Below, piece after piece: positions 39,292 to 47,103 of a DNA stretch of 64,000 nt (position 1 is its first letter; each line of letters starts with the position of its first letter). The position numbers and the translations under genes are program-made. The notes below the pieces were generated by a model that had not been told where the DNA came from, made no database searches, and saw nothing but the letters and a program-made list of their open reading frames with translations. This stretch comes from Bacillus sp. FJAT-47783 (lineage in GTDB: Bacteria > Bacillota > Bacilli > Bacillales > Aeribacillaceae). The DNA lies in the NCBI RefSeq assembly GCF_022808615.1, contig NZ_JAKZKS010000010.1:1-64000 (forward strand). Reading direction: 5' to 3'.

Positions 39292-40056
39292 TTAAAATTG
39301 AAAACTTAAATAACTTAATGTTCCCATCTCATATTCCCGAAAAATTGCAACAGGAGTCTCCAATGCTCCGCTCCCCATCGCTATAAATAAAGGAACAAAA
39401 TGCTCAGGTCTTGGAACTGCCCGTTTCACATGTGGCGCCAACTCTTCATACTGAGTAAGTTTTTCCTCGTTTTTTTCGACAATATGTTGAATGAGCCAAT
39501 CATCAAACTCCACCGACCAACGCTCCGGACTTGTCTGGCCCCATTTCAAATCTCGCAAATTATGGATTGTGGCTCCACTTCCGATCACTAAAATATCTTC
39601 TTCTCCTAAACCTTTTAATGCTTTCCCTATTTGGAATTGCTCACCTGCTGTTAAGAAAGGGTTAACAGATACTGGGACAATAGGTATATTTGCTTCAGGA
39701 TACAAATGCTTTAAAATCGTCCAAGAACCATGGTCTAATCCTCTCGTTGTATCAAGCTTCGTTTTAATCCCACTTTGTTCAAGTCGAGACTGAACGATTT
39801 TGGCTACTTCAGAAGAACCTTTTGCCGGGTATTGAACTTCAAAGAGCTCATCTGGAAATCCATAAAAATCATGAATTGTTTCATATATGTCATCACGGGA
39901 TGAAATCGTTAAAACTTCACTTTCCCAATGAGCGGTAAATAGAACGATTGCTTTAGGCTGAAAGGAAGACCCAAGCTTTGTTAAAAAACGTGTATACAAA
40001 TTATCTTGCACAGCAATCATAGGTGAACCGTGAGCTAAAAATAAGGATGGAACCAT
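39292..40056 (-). CDS. LigB-type extradiol dioxygenase (4,5-DOPA dioxygenase/YgiD-like)
   Basis: A 254-residue protein of the DODA/YgiD branch of LigB dioxygenases. The metal-binding His residues appear in LAHGSP, FTAHWES and LDHGSWTILKHLYP. E. coli YgiD cleaves DOPA in vitro; the natural substrate here is unknown. It is the first gene of an operon with ribA and ribD. Confidence 0.88.
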   Translation of the reverse strand: MVPSLFLAHGSPMIAVQDNLYTRFLTKLGSSFQPKAIVLFTAHWESEVLTISSRDDIYETIHDFYGFPDELFEVQYPAKGSSEVAKIVQSRLEQSGIKTKLDTTRGLDHGSWTILKHLYPEANIPIVPVSVNPFLTAGEQFQIGKALKGLGEEDILVIGSGATIHNLRDLKWGQTSPERWSVEFDDWLIQHIVEKNEEKLTQYEELAPHVKRAVPRPEHFVPLFIAMGSGALETPVAIFREYEMGTLSYLSFQF

Positions 40057-40217
40057 TTATAACACTCCTTTTGGATTTTACTAAATCATGAACGATCATA
40101 CTTTTTTAAAAAACCTAATTTCATTGTACAAGATTTTTGTCTCGAATTAAAGATATTTGATTTTAAATTTTCTTAACGATAAATGAATGATTGGAGATGA
40201 TCCTTTTAAATTGGCTA

Positions 40218-40934
40218 TCATTTATCCTTTTTTAATTGATATAACTCGTTTAAAACAGGCATTTCATTTCGTTCTTCTTCTGTTACTTTTTCCCATAGGA
40301 TACCGCTTGGTTTATCGTATGGGGAGTTCGTTTGTAAGCATCCTTTTTCTGTGACAACCCAATCAACAATTAAATCATATGGGTCTTTCGGAACATCTTC
40401 ATCTACTACTTGAACGGAGTGTACGGTTGAAATTACAGGCATATGTGGGTGTCCAAGTTCAAGTAAAATCGCATATTCACGATCCGAATACCCCTCTCCC
40501 TTTCCAATTCGCTTACCGTCTTTTGTAACCGCAACAGAGCCAGCTACAAATAAGTCAATTGAGGGAATGTCTGTTAATGAAACTTCTTTTCCGTATGTAC
40601 GCATATGCTTAATACTTGCAGCTTTTCGTTCTTCTCCTTTTGGAACCCACTCTGGTTTTACAACGATAAACCCTGCACGAAGGCGAGGTGTAGGGACAAG
40701 CAATATTTTTCCATCAATTAATATTTGTGTTCGAAGTGGTAGCTGCGGGGCATCTGGGTTCACTTTTATTGCTTTTGCTTTTTGATAAATGGGTAATGTC
40801 GTTACATGGTGTGCCGCTTGCTCCGCTCCTTTAAAGTTTGGAATCCTTTTTTTTAATGGAAACGGGAACCTTCCAAGCTTTTCGTTTGTTAATGTATTCC
40901 ACACTCGATGACGAATGGTATCTTTTTCATTCAT
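40218..40934 (-). CDS. 5-formyltetrahydrofolate cyclo-ligase-like protein
   Basis: A 238-residue member of the cyclo-ligase superfamily, closer to the MTHFSD-like branch than to the main YqgN-type enzyme, with the motif GKRIGKGEGYSDREYAIL. Folate activity is assumed from the family only. The gene precedes the dioxygenase-ribA-ribD set by 161 bases on the same strand. A strong terminator-like hairpin lies about 40 bases upstream of its start. Confidence 0.82.
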   Translation of the reverse strand: MNEKDTIRHRVWNTLTNEKLGRFPFPLKKRIPNFKGAEQAAHHVTTLPIYQKAKAIKVNPDAPQLPLRTQILIDGKILLVPTPRLRAGFIVVKPEWVPKGEERKAASIKHMRTYGKEVSLTDIPSIDLFVAGSVAVTKDGKRIGKGEGYSDREYAILLELGHPHMPVISTVHSVQVVDEDVPKDPYDLIVDWVVTEKGCLQTNSPYDKPSGILWEKVTEEERNEMPVLNELYQLKKDK

Positions 40935-40974
40935 GTATTGATACTCCTTTTAATGAATTCTCTCGATTCATTAT

Positions 40975-41013
40975 ATCAAAAATCCCCGGCTGGCATGGCC
41001 GAGGATTTTTGAT
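40975..41013. terminator. Terminator-like hairpin in the leader of the cyclo-ligase-like gene
   Basis: ATCAAAAATCCcCGGC pairs with GCCGaGGATTTTTGAT (one mismatch) over a 7-base loop, with T-runs on either strand. No gene ends here: the nearest downstream start on the minus strand is the cyclo-ligase-like gene at 40934, and no plus-strand gene precedes it. It could be an attenuator or a leftover terminator. Confidence 0.7.
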
Positions 41014-41090
41014 GTATACTGTTTTTCATTCTTTATCTGATAAGATTTAATCAATATTATTAAAATGTAAAACGAACAAAAGTTTGAGGT

Positions 41091-41205
41091 TTTTTCATCA
41101 TTTTCTCATGTTTATTTACCGATTTCTCACATTTAATTATCGGTTTACTCATATTTTTCATCACTTTCTCGACTTTTTCCATCACTATGATTTAAAACCG
41201 AGACT
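41091..41205. repeat. Helically phased ATCAC-type array (5 units)
   Basis: Units begin at 41097, 41118, 41139, 41160 and 41181, all 21 bases apart. The first two units nearly copy units 2-3 of the array at 35340-35515 (GGTTTTTTCATCA, then GTTTATTTACCG and TTTCTC). Both arrays end close to GAGACT. It fills the divergent gap between the cyclo-ligase-like and the flavin oxidoreductase genes. Confidence 0.8.
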
Positions 41206-41340
41206 AGACAAAGGACCCTCGGTATTTGGCAATTGTATATTGGACTGATCGTTTCGATTTATCGCACATCACACTTTCAATTAGTAAGAGAGTTTTGATA
41301 GAAATCCAAGTTGCTTTTTTATCCTAATTTCACCAATCGC

Positions 41341-41367
41341 TGTCACATATCCCCCTTCTTGATCGTC
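41341..41367 (+). promoter_or_regulatory. ECF41-type promoter
   Basis: TGTCACA (41341-41347) and CGTC (41364-41367) are separated by 16 bases. This is the bipartite motif published for ECF41 sigma factors. It lies 35 bases before the start codon of the oxidoreductase gene that precedes the ECF41 gene, which points to autoregulation of the pair. Confidence 0.82.
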
Positions 41368-41402
41368 TTGATTGCGAACGAAAAATTAGGAGGTTATTTT
41401 TA

Positions 41403-42686
41403 ATGGCACAAACATGGGATGTCGTGATTATTGGGGGCGGATTAGCTGGTTACGTTGCGGCAAATTATTTAGCGAAAACGAATTTTAATGTGTTAATTTT
41501 AGAAAAAGCAAAAAAGGTTGGAGGACGTGCTAGAACAGATATTATTCATGAGCAGTACTTTAACTTAGGTCCTCATGCTTTTTATCAAAGAGGAAAAGCA
41601 AGACATATCCTCGAAGAGTTATGTATAACCTTTGAGGGGAAAGCTCCTAAACTAGGGGGCCTTTTAATAGAAAATAAAAATATGTATACAGCGCCTTTCT
41701 CACCACTGGGGATATTCGCGACGAGGTTCTTAACTTGGAAAGAACGTTTAGAATGGATCTCCTCAATGGTAAAAATAAAAAACTCCGAGCCGGATGACTT
41801 TGCTACACTCACGTTTCAACAGTGGGTTCAGCAGACAGCCAAATCCGAAAAAGTTCAGGCATTATTATATATTATGGGCAGGTTAGCAACATACTGCCAT
41901 GCACCTGAGAAAGTTAGTGCAAAAGTGATTGTCTCTCACATACAGTATTCAATGGGAGGTGTGATCTATTTAGATGGCGGATGGCAAACAATCATTGATC
42001 AACTCCACAATCAAGCGGTTATCTCAGGTGTTCAAATCCAAACGGAATCAAATGTGAAACAAATTGTTAAAAACGAATCCGATCCATTTCAATTGATTCT
42101 ATCAACTAACGATATCATCCAATCGAAACAAGTACTTTTTACAGGAGCCCCTTATGAATTGAACAAAATGTTACCTGAATCATCTCCGCATCCACAGCGG
42201 AAATTATTCGAACAAATAAAGCCTATAAAAGCCGCAACGTTAGATGTTGCATTAAAAAAACTCCCTAATCCGAAACGGTTATTTGCCATGGGGATTACCG
42301 AACCGTTCTATTATTCTGTCCATTCAAATTATGCACAACTCTCGATAGATGGACAGAGTACGATTCTTCACGTACTTAAATATCATCACCCTGACGAGAA
42401 AGTAGATGTGCGAATGGAAAAAGCCAACCTTGAAAAGTTTCTAGACACGGTACAGCCAGGTTGGCGTAAGTATGTAGTGACAAGTCGATGTTTACCTAAA
42501 ATAAACGTGAATCATCGTTTGCCACAAGTAGGGGATGAAAAAGAATTTTGTCAGTCAGAAACTCATATTCCTGGATTATTTATAGCCGGTGACTGGGCAT
42601 CACCGAATTCTATTTTATCTGAAGGAGCGGTCGAGAGCGGAAAACGAGCAGCTAAAGAAATCATCCGAAAAAATGAGGTGGTCTAG
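41403..42686 (+). CDS. FAD-dependent oxidoreductase (phytoene desaturase/amine oxidase-like)
   Basis: A 427-residue flavoprotein with an N-terminal dinucleotide-binding motif (VVIIGGGLAGYVAANYLA), the second GG motif (KKVGGRARTD) and a C-terminal FAD motif (GLFIAGDWASPNSILSEGAVESG). The substrate cannot be told. Its stop codon shares one base with the GTG of the ECF41 gene. ECF41 genes are usually next to such oxidoreductases. AGGAGGT precedes the ATG. Confidence 0.88.
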   Translation: MAQTWDVVIIGGGLAGYVAANYLAKTNFNVLILEKAKKVGGRARTDIIHEQYFNLGPHAFYQRGKARHILEELCITFEGKAPKLGGLLIENKNMYTAPFSPLGIFATRFLTWKERLEWISSMVKIKNSEPDDFATLTFQQWVQQTAKSEKVQALLYIMGRLATYCHAPEKVSAKVIVSHIQYSMGGVIYLDGGWQTIIDQLHNQAVISGVQIQTESNVKQIVKNESDPFQLILSTNDIIQSKQVLFTGAPYELNKMLPESSPHPQRKLFEQIKPIKAATLDVALKKLPNPKRLFAMGITEPFYYSVHSNYAQLSIDGQSTILHVLKYHHPDEKVDVRMEKANLEKFLDTVQPGWRKYVVTSRCLPKINVNHRLPQVGDEKEFCQSETHIPGLFIAGDWASPNSILSEGAVESGKRAAKEIIRKNEVV

Positions 42687-43567
42687 TGCAAATCAGTAAT
42701 GAAGATTATCAAATCTACAAGCCTTTGTTATTCTCATTAGGTTATCGAATGCTGGGATCGGTAACGGATGCTGAAGATCTTGTGCAAGAAACTTTTTTAC
42801 GTGCCTACCAAATCAAGGAGCAAAAAGTTGAAAATAAAAAAGCTTATCTTTGTAAAATGATGACCAATCGTTGTCTTGATTTATTAAAGTCAGCGAGGAA
42901 AAAACGAGAACAGTATATTGGTCCATGGAATCCTGAGCCATTAATGATGGAGGAATCTGATGATAGTAATCCTTCAGAAGTTCTCTTGCAAAAAGAAGGA
43001 CTAAGTATTGCGTATTTACGAATGATGGAGCATCTAACTCCTCATGAACGTGCTGTTTTACTGTTAAGAGAAGGATTCGACTTTTCTTATGTAGAGATTG
43101 CCAAAATCGTAGAAAAGAATGAGGACAACTGCCGCAAGCTATTCAGTCGGGCAAAGCAAAAAATCTCAGCTGTAGAGAACGAGAGCTTACACTATGAGAA
43201 AAATAAATCAATGGTCAATCGGTTTATCCATGCCTTTCAAATGCAAAATACTAATGACTTGCTGGAACTTTTATCAGAAGACGTTACACTTTACTCAGAT
43301 GGTGGCGGGAAAGTGAAAGCTGCTGTTCGTCCAATTGTATCACGTCCAAATGTTTTCTTATTTTTAACCGGTGTAGGAAACAAGGTTGCAGAAGATTATT
43401 ATTATGAGATTAAAAATATCAATGGTCAGCCCTCACTCGTTAATTATATAAACGGTACCATTCATAGTACCGTCAGCTTTTATATTAGTCATGATAAAAT
43501 TATCGAAATTTATATGACGATGAATCCTGATAAGTTGAAAACAGCAAAGCTATTCTTTGAAGTATAG
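42686..43567 (+). CDS. ECF41-family sigma factor with fused SnoaL-like regulatory domain
   Basis: A 293-residue RNA polymerase sigma factor: region 2 (about 10-75, DAEDLVQETFLRAY), the ECF41 linker motif YIGPWNPEPL, region 4 (about 105-165) and a C-terminal SnoaL-like domain containing DGGGKVKAA. ECF41 proteins use that extension, instead of a separate anti-sigma, to control themselves. No anti-sigma gene is present. It overlaps the oxidoreductase gene by one base and is probably translationally coupled. The signal is unknown. Confidence 0.92.
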   Translation: MQISNEDYQIYKPLLFSLGYRMLGSVTDAEDLVQETFLRAYQIKEQKVENKKAYLCKMMTNRCLDLLKSARKKREQYIGPWNPEPLMMEESDDSNPSEVLLQKEGLSIAYLRMMEHLTPHERAVLLLREGFDFSYVEIAKIVEKNEDNCRKLFSRAKQKISAVENESLHYEKNKSMVNRFIHAFQMQNTNDLLELLSEDVTLYSDGGGKVKAAVRPIVSRPNVFLFLTGVGNKVAEDYYYEIKNINGQPSLVNYINGTIHSTVSFYISHDKIIEIYMTMNPDKLKTAKLFFEV

Positions 43568-43639
43568 GAGTTATATTCTAATTTTATATAGAAGGAAAAG
43601 ATCAATCACAATTTCCAAAGGATTTACATTTAAAAAATG

Positions 43640-43676
43640 GATAACCATTCTACAAGTTATGGTTATCCATTTTTAT
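43640..43676. terminator. Bidirectional terminator after the ECF41 gene
   Basis: GGATAACCAT pairs with ATGGTTATCC over a 10-base loop. T-rich sequence follows on both strands, so it can serve the ECF41 gene and the convergent small spore-type gene. Confidence 0.78.
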
Positions 43677-43678
43677 TA

Positions 43679-43816
43679 TTAGTCATTATTTTTTCTGTCT
43701 CTTGCCGCTCTTTTCCTTGCTTTTTTACTTTGCGCAAACTCTGTTCCAAATTCTGTATCAGCTGTCTTACTTCCCCCAGTATGCGGTTGATTTCGATTGT
43801 TATTACGGTTTGTCAT
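43679..43816 (-). CDS. 45-residue SASP gamma-like small protein
   Basis: A short gene with a clear GGGAGGATAAACC site before its ATG. The product is Asn/Arg-rich at the N-terminus, has a central TEFGTEFAQSKK stretch and ends in basic residues. FGTEFA is the core of gamma-type SASP repeats such as SspE, so it may be a spore protein, though it has only one repeat and a basic tail. A terminator follows. Confidence 0.6.
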   Translation of the reverse strand: MTNRNNNRNQPHTGGSKTADTEFGTEFAQSKKARKRAARDRKNND

Positions 43817-43962
43817 TGGTTTATCCTCCCTTCGTAGAACTTGCATCAAAATGGACAAAAAGCCACCATCTTAAGAATTTTTGCCTTACTTCCAAAAAAT
43901 CTTAGAAATCAGCAGCTCTTTTATATAATTCTTTTTTCCAAGAAAAATATTCCTTAATGTTC

Positions 43963-43991
43963 AAAAACACGCCCAAAGGACGTGTTTTTTA
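43963..43991 (-). terminator. Terminator of the dynamin-like gene
   Basis: On the minus strand ACACGTCC pairs with GGGCGTGT (one mismatch) over a TTT loop, followed by TTTTTG, just past the stop codon. Confidence 0.82.
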
Positions 43992-46730
43992 TTAGCTATA
44001 AGAAAGAGCTCTATCTTCTTTTTTCATCCATTCATATTGACGTAATTTTACGTTAATAAGTGTTAGTGGCTCTTCAAAGGCTTCTACATGCTCGTTCATG
44101 TCGTATAGTGACATTTCACATTTTTCAACTTCTTCCTTTGTTTCATGGATTACATTTGTTACGTTTTCTTGTGGCTTTTCGAAAAAACTCACTAAATCTT
44201 GTTCAATTGCGCGTTCAAACATTTCGAATGGTAAAAAGAACTTATTGACAACGGACGTTGTTACTTCTGAAAAGCTTTCACGTTCTAAATATTTTTTATA
44301 CTGGTTTGCCAGAAGCGTTTTGTTTTGTGGCAAGGCTCCTAATAGTTTGCCAGCACTCTTTAATAAAAATTGAGTAGGATTTAAACGCAACATGAAGTTT
44401 TCTTTTTCGATGTAAGACCTTGATGTCATCCGAGATATATCTCTTTGCCAATCCTCAAGCACTTGGAAATCACACGAAAGCAGTAAGCGATCCTCTTCAA
44501 ATAAAGCATTAAATGTTCGACTCATTTCATGAAAATCGTCTTGTATGTCCGTTAATTGCTCTTTAACGACATCAAGCCAACTGTTTAAATGTTCTTTCAT
44601 AGTAGGAAGAAATTCTTCTTGAAGATATAATTGAATCTTCTCGTTCATCTTCTCATTCAACTCAAGATGCAGTCGCTTAAAGTCACTATCTTCACTCACA
44701 ATACTAGAACTTTCGTGCAATAGCCGTGGAATTTCTTTTTTCATCGTAGCTTTCATATCAAGTATTAGTTGCTTATACGACTGTGAGGACGCATCAATAC
44801 TTTCCCTTTCTATATCAAGTATGCGATTTTTAAATCCATTTAACCGATCAAAAATATCACGATTTTTTTCAATTGATTTTGTCAACCTTTTTTCCATTTC
44901 TACACGCTGACTGGCCAATTTCGATACTACCTGGCGTATGGTTTTAAGAAGTTGCTCGGAGCGGTTTCTGTCTTCTTTTCCTTTGTTTGTTTGGAAATGC
45001 TTTTCGATAAAGGAAATAAGGTCATTTTGTTGCATGCTCACCGCTTTTACTGAAGAGTATGGGAAAACGGTAGCACCTGGGTACAGAAGTTCCACTTTTT
45101 CCTGTATGTTCTTTATAATCATTTCACTATCGTATCCGCTATCGATTTCATCCATTTTCGTTATTAAAAAATGAATAGGAATTCCATCCACAAATTGTTG
45201 CATTTCGGACAGCATATTCATTTCCCGTTCTGAAAACAATTGTGTCGCATCTAATACAAATAAAATACCATCTGCTAATGCGAAAAACTCAAAATATTCT
45301 TTTGCACTTAATACATCATCATGTAAACCTGGTGTATCTATTAAACGGCAGCCTAGTCTATGTAATATTGGCGAAGGAAGCTTTATATCTAGAAAATGGT
45401 GGTTGCTACTATTCTCTAAACAATCCGTTAAAGATCGCTCACCACTATTGGAAATTTCAGTTATGCTTTTTTCATCACGATGTTGAATGAATAAAAGATT
45501 TGATTCTGTATCATTCCATAGTTTTTCGCCTATAAGTGATTGAATAAACGTAGATTTTCCACTACCATCTAGTCCCGCAACAACGATATGCTTTTCATTA
45601 GAATGTGCTATTTGGTGAACAAGCCATTTCAATTTAAAACCGATTTCAAGATGGTTGTTTTCTGCCCATTTCTCAATTTGGCTAAATAGCTGAATCGTTT
45701 CCTCTAGTGTTATACTTTCTTCTCTTACTTGAGATAGCAAATGTTCCGCTTCCTCCACAATGTTATCGCTGATGGAAGATGGAAAAACATCATGCCATGC
45801 AAGAATAGCAGCAGCTACCGGCAATGCTCCCTTGGTCGTTGAAACTTTCAACCAATTACCTAGCAAGTTAGGCATGACATTTGTAAGGTCTTTTGTTGAA
45901 AAAGCACCTTCTGTTAATTCATTGTATGTGTTTTGATAGAGTGCCGAAATATGATGCCATGCGTCATATAATTCTACTTCTATATTTAAAAAGATATCGT
46001 TTACGGTACGTACCCATTCAAGATACGCATCATCACGCTGGCGAAAATGATCCCAAAGCAATGATGTCATTTTAATGAAATGACGGCGATCAACGCGGTA
46101 TACGCATATCAGTAGTGAATAAAAAGCTTCTGGATTAAAACGTCCAATATAGCCGTTTTCTACATAACGATTGACAGTCGAAAACCACTCTAAATCCTCT
46201 GTCCGAACAGCTTCTTGAATCGCCAGTTGTACAGCCTTCTCCCAATCTTCTTGATCTTCGTAAAAACCTTTCGCGATAGCCGTTACGTTCGGATAATCCG
46301 GATCAAGACGAATCGCTTTTTCAATCTCTTCATAAGCAAGTTCACGCTTGTTTCTTTTTACATAAAGAGAAAATAATTGTAACGCCACTTCTATTTGTAA
46401 CACTTGATGTTCCGTTTGAATGGATGTATAAACTTCTTCTGCAGAGGACAAAAACCCTAACTCATAATAAGCATCTCCAATATTCTTTTTTGCCCATGGC
46501 TCAAGTTCATTTTCAATATTTCCCCACTTAAAAATAGCCGTTTCAAAGTCTTTGCAATGGTAATAGACTTCACCTTGTGCATAGCGAATGTAAGATAAAT
46601 CATACACTTCATTTTTTTGCTCTTCATAATATGCTTGACCAAGTTCATCAATAGGATGAATATTGTCATCCTCTGTTAATAACGTTTCATAATATGTCTT
46701 TTCAATCAACCTGTTTTCTTGTATCATCAT
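43992..46730 (-). CDS. TPR-domain dynamin-like GTPase
   Basis: A 912-residue protein. Residues 1 to about 350 are helical TPR-like repeats (YIRYAQGEVYYHCKDFETAI and neighbours). A dynamin-type GTPase domain follows, with P-loop GLDGSGKST (about 385-395), DTPGLHDD (about 465) and ITKMDEID (about 525). The final 300 residues are long helices and coiled coils. No clear membrane helix is seen, so it would bind membranes peripherally if it acts like a dynamin. It is not the usual DynA. The start has GGAGG 5 bases upstream, and an IS605-like element lies 13 bases before the ATG. Confidence 0.85.
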   Translation of the reverse strand: MMIQENRLIEKTYYETLLTEDDNIHPIDELGQAYYEEQKNEVYDLSYIRYAQGEVYYHCKDFETAIFKWGNIENELEPWAKKNIGDAYYELGFLSSAEEVYTSIQTEHQVLQIEVALQLFSLYVKRNKRELAYEEIEKAIRLDPDYPNVTAIAKGFYEDQEDWEKAVQLAIQEAVRTEDLEWFSTVNRYVENGYIGRFNPEAFYSLLICVYRVDRRHFIKMTSLLWDHFRQRDDAYLEWVRTVNDIFLNIEVELYDAWHHISALYQNTYNELTEGAFSTKDLTNVMPNLLGNWLKVSTTKGALPVAAAILAWHDVFPSSISDNIVEEAEHLLSQVREESITLEETIQLFSQIEKWAENNHLEIGFKLKWLVHQIAHSNEKHIVVAGLDGSGKSTFIQSLIGEKLWNDTESNLLFIQHRDEKSITEISNSGERSLTDCLENSSNHHFLDIKLPSPILHRLGCRLIDTPGLHDDVLSAKEYFEFFALADGILFVLDATQLFSEREMNMLSEMQQFVDGIPIHFLITKMDEIDSGYDSEMIIKNIQEKVELLYPGATVFPYSSVKAVSMQQNDLISFIEKHFQTNKGKEDRNRSEQLLKTIRQVVSKLASQRVEMEKRLTKSIEKNRDIFDRLNGFKNRILDIERESIDASSQSYKQLILDMKATMKKEIPRLLHESSSIVSEDSDFKRLHLELNEKMNEKIQLYLQEEFLPTMKEHLNSWLDVVKEQLTDIQDDFHEMSRTFNALFEEDRLLLSCDFQVLEDWQRDISRMTSRSYIEKENFMLRLNPTQFLLKSAGKLLGALPQNKTLLANQYKKYLERESFSEVTTSVVNKFFLPFEMFERAIEQDLVSFFEKPQENVTNVIHETKEEVEKCEMSLYDMNEHVEAFEEPLTLINVKLRQYEWMKKEDRALSYS

Positions 46731-46743
46731 TTGCCTCCGTCAT

Positions 46744-46902
46744 ATAAAGTGAAACTTCATTCAGTGGGGGGGTTTTTCATCCTCCACTGAATGTTAGTTG
46801 AACCAATCGGACCTTTATGGGCAGTTGTCCCCCACCTATCTTCTTTGCTTTACTACAGAATCTTGAGGTGGGGGTCTTACTGCCCGTTAAGAGTGGGATA
46901 AA
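46744..46902 (-). mobile_element. IS200/IS605-like non-autonomous element, copy 4 (internal deletion)
   Basis: A 159-bp copy with both edges (ATAAA) and both terminal foldbacks (CATTCAGTGGGGGG arm, and CCCCCACCT/AGGTGGGGG). The whole inner multi-hairpin block present in copies 1-3 is missing; the sequence jumps from TGTTAGTTGAACC to AATCGGACC. It lies in the leader of the TPR-dynamin gene, in the same direction, and its end is 13 bases from the ATG. Confidence 0.82.
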
Positions 46903-47103
46903 AAGGGTCCAAGGATACTTTTCGCTCTAATCTATTTGTCTATTCTAGCAGAAAAAATTCTCTGTAAAATTTCATTTCTATTTCAAAGGCTAATTCAATC
47001 GTTTTAACTAAGACAGACAGCTTATAAATTTGAAAAATATAGAAACAACTAGGTGATAGGAAAGGAGAAATGTTCTCTATAATCTAGTCCTTTATACATG
47101 TGT

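Noticed and set aside
37035..40217. FMN riboswitch controlling the ribA/ribD operon
   Set aside because: No RFN-element sequence is visible in the leader of the dioxygenase, ribA or ribD genes.
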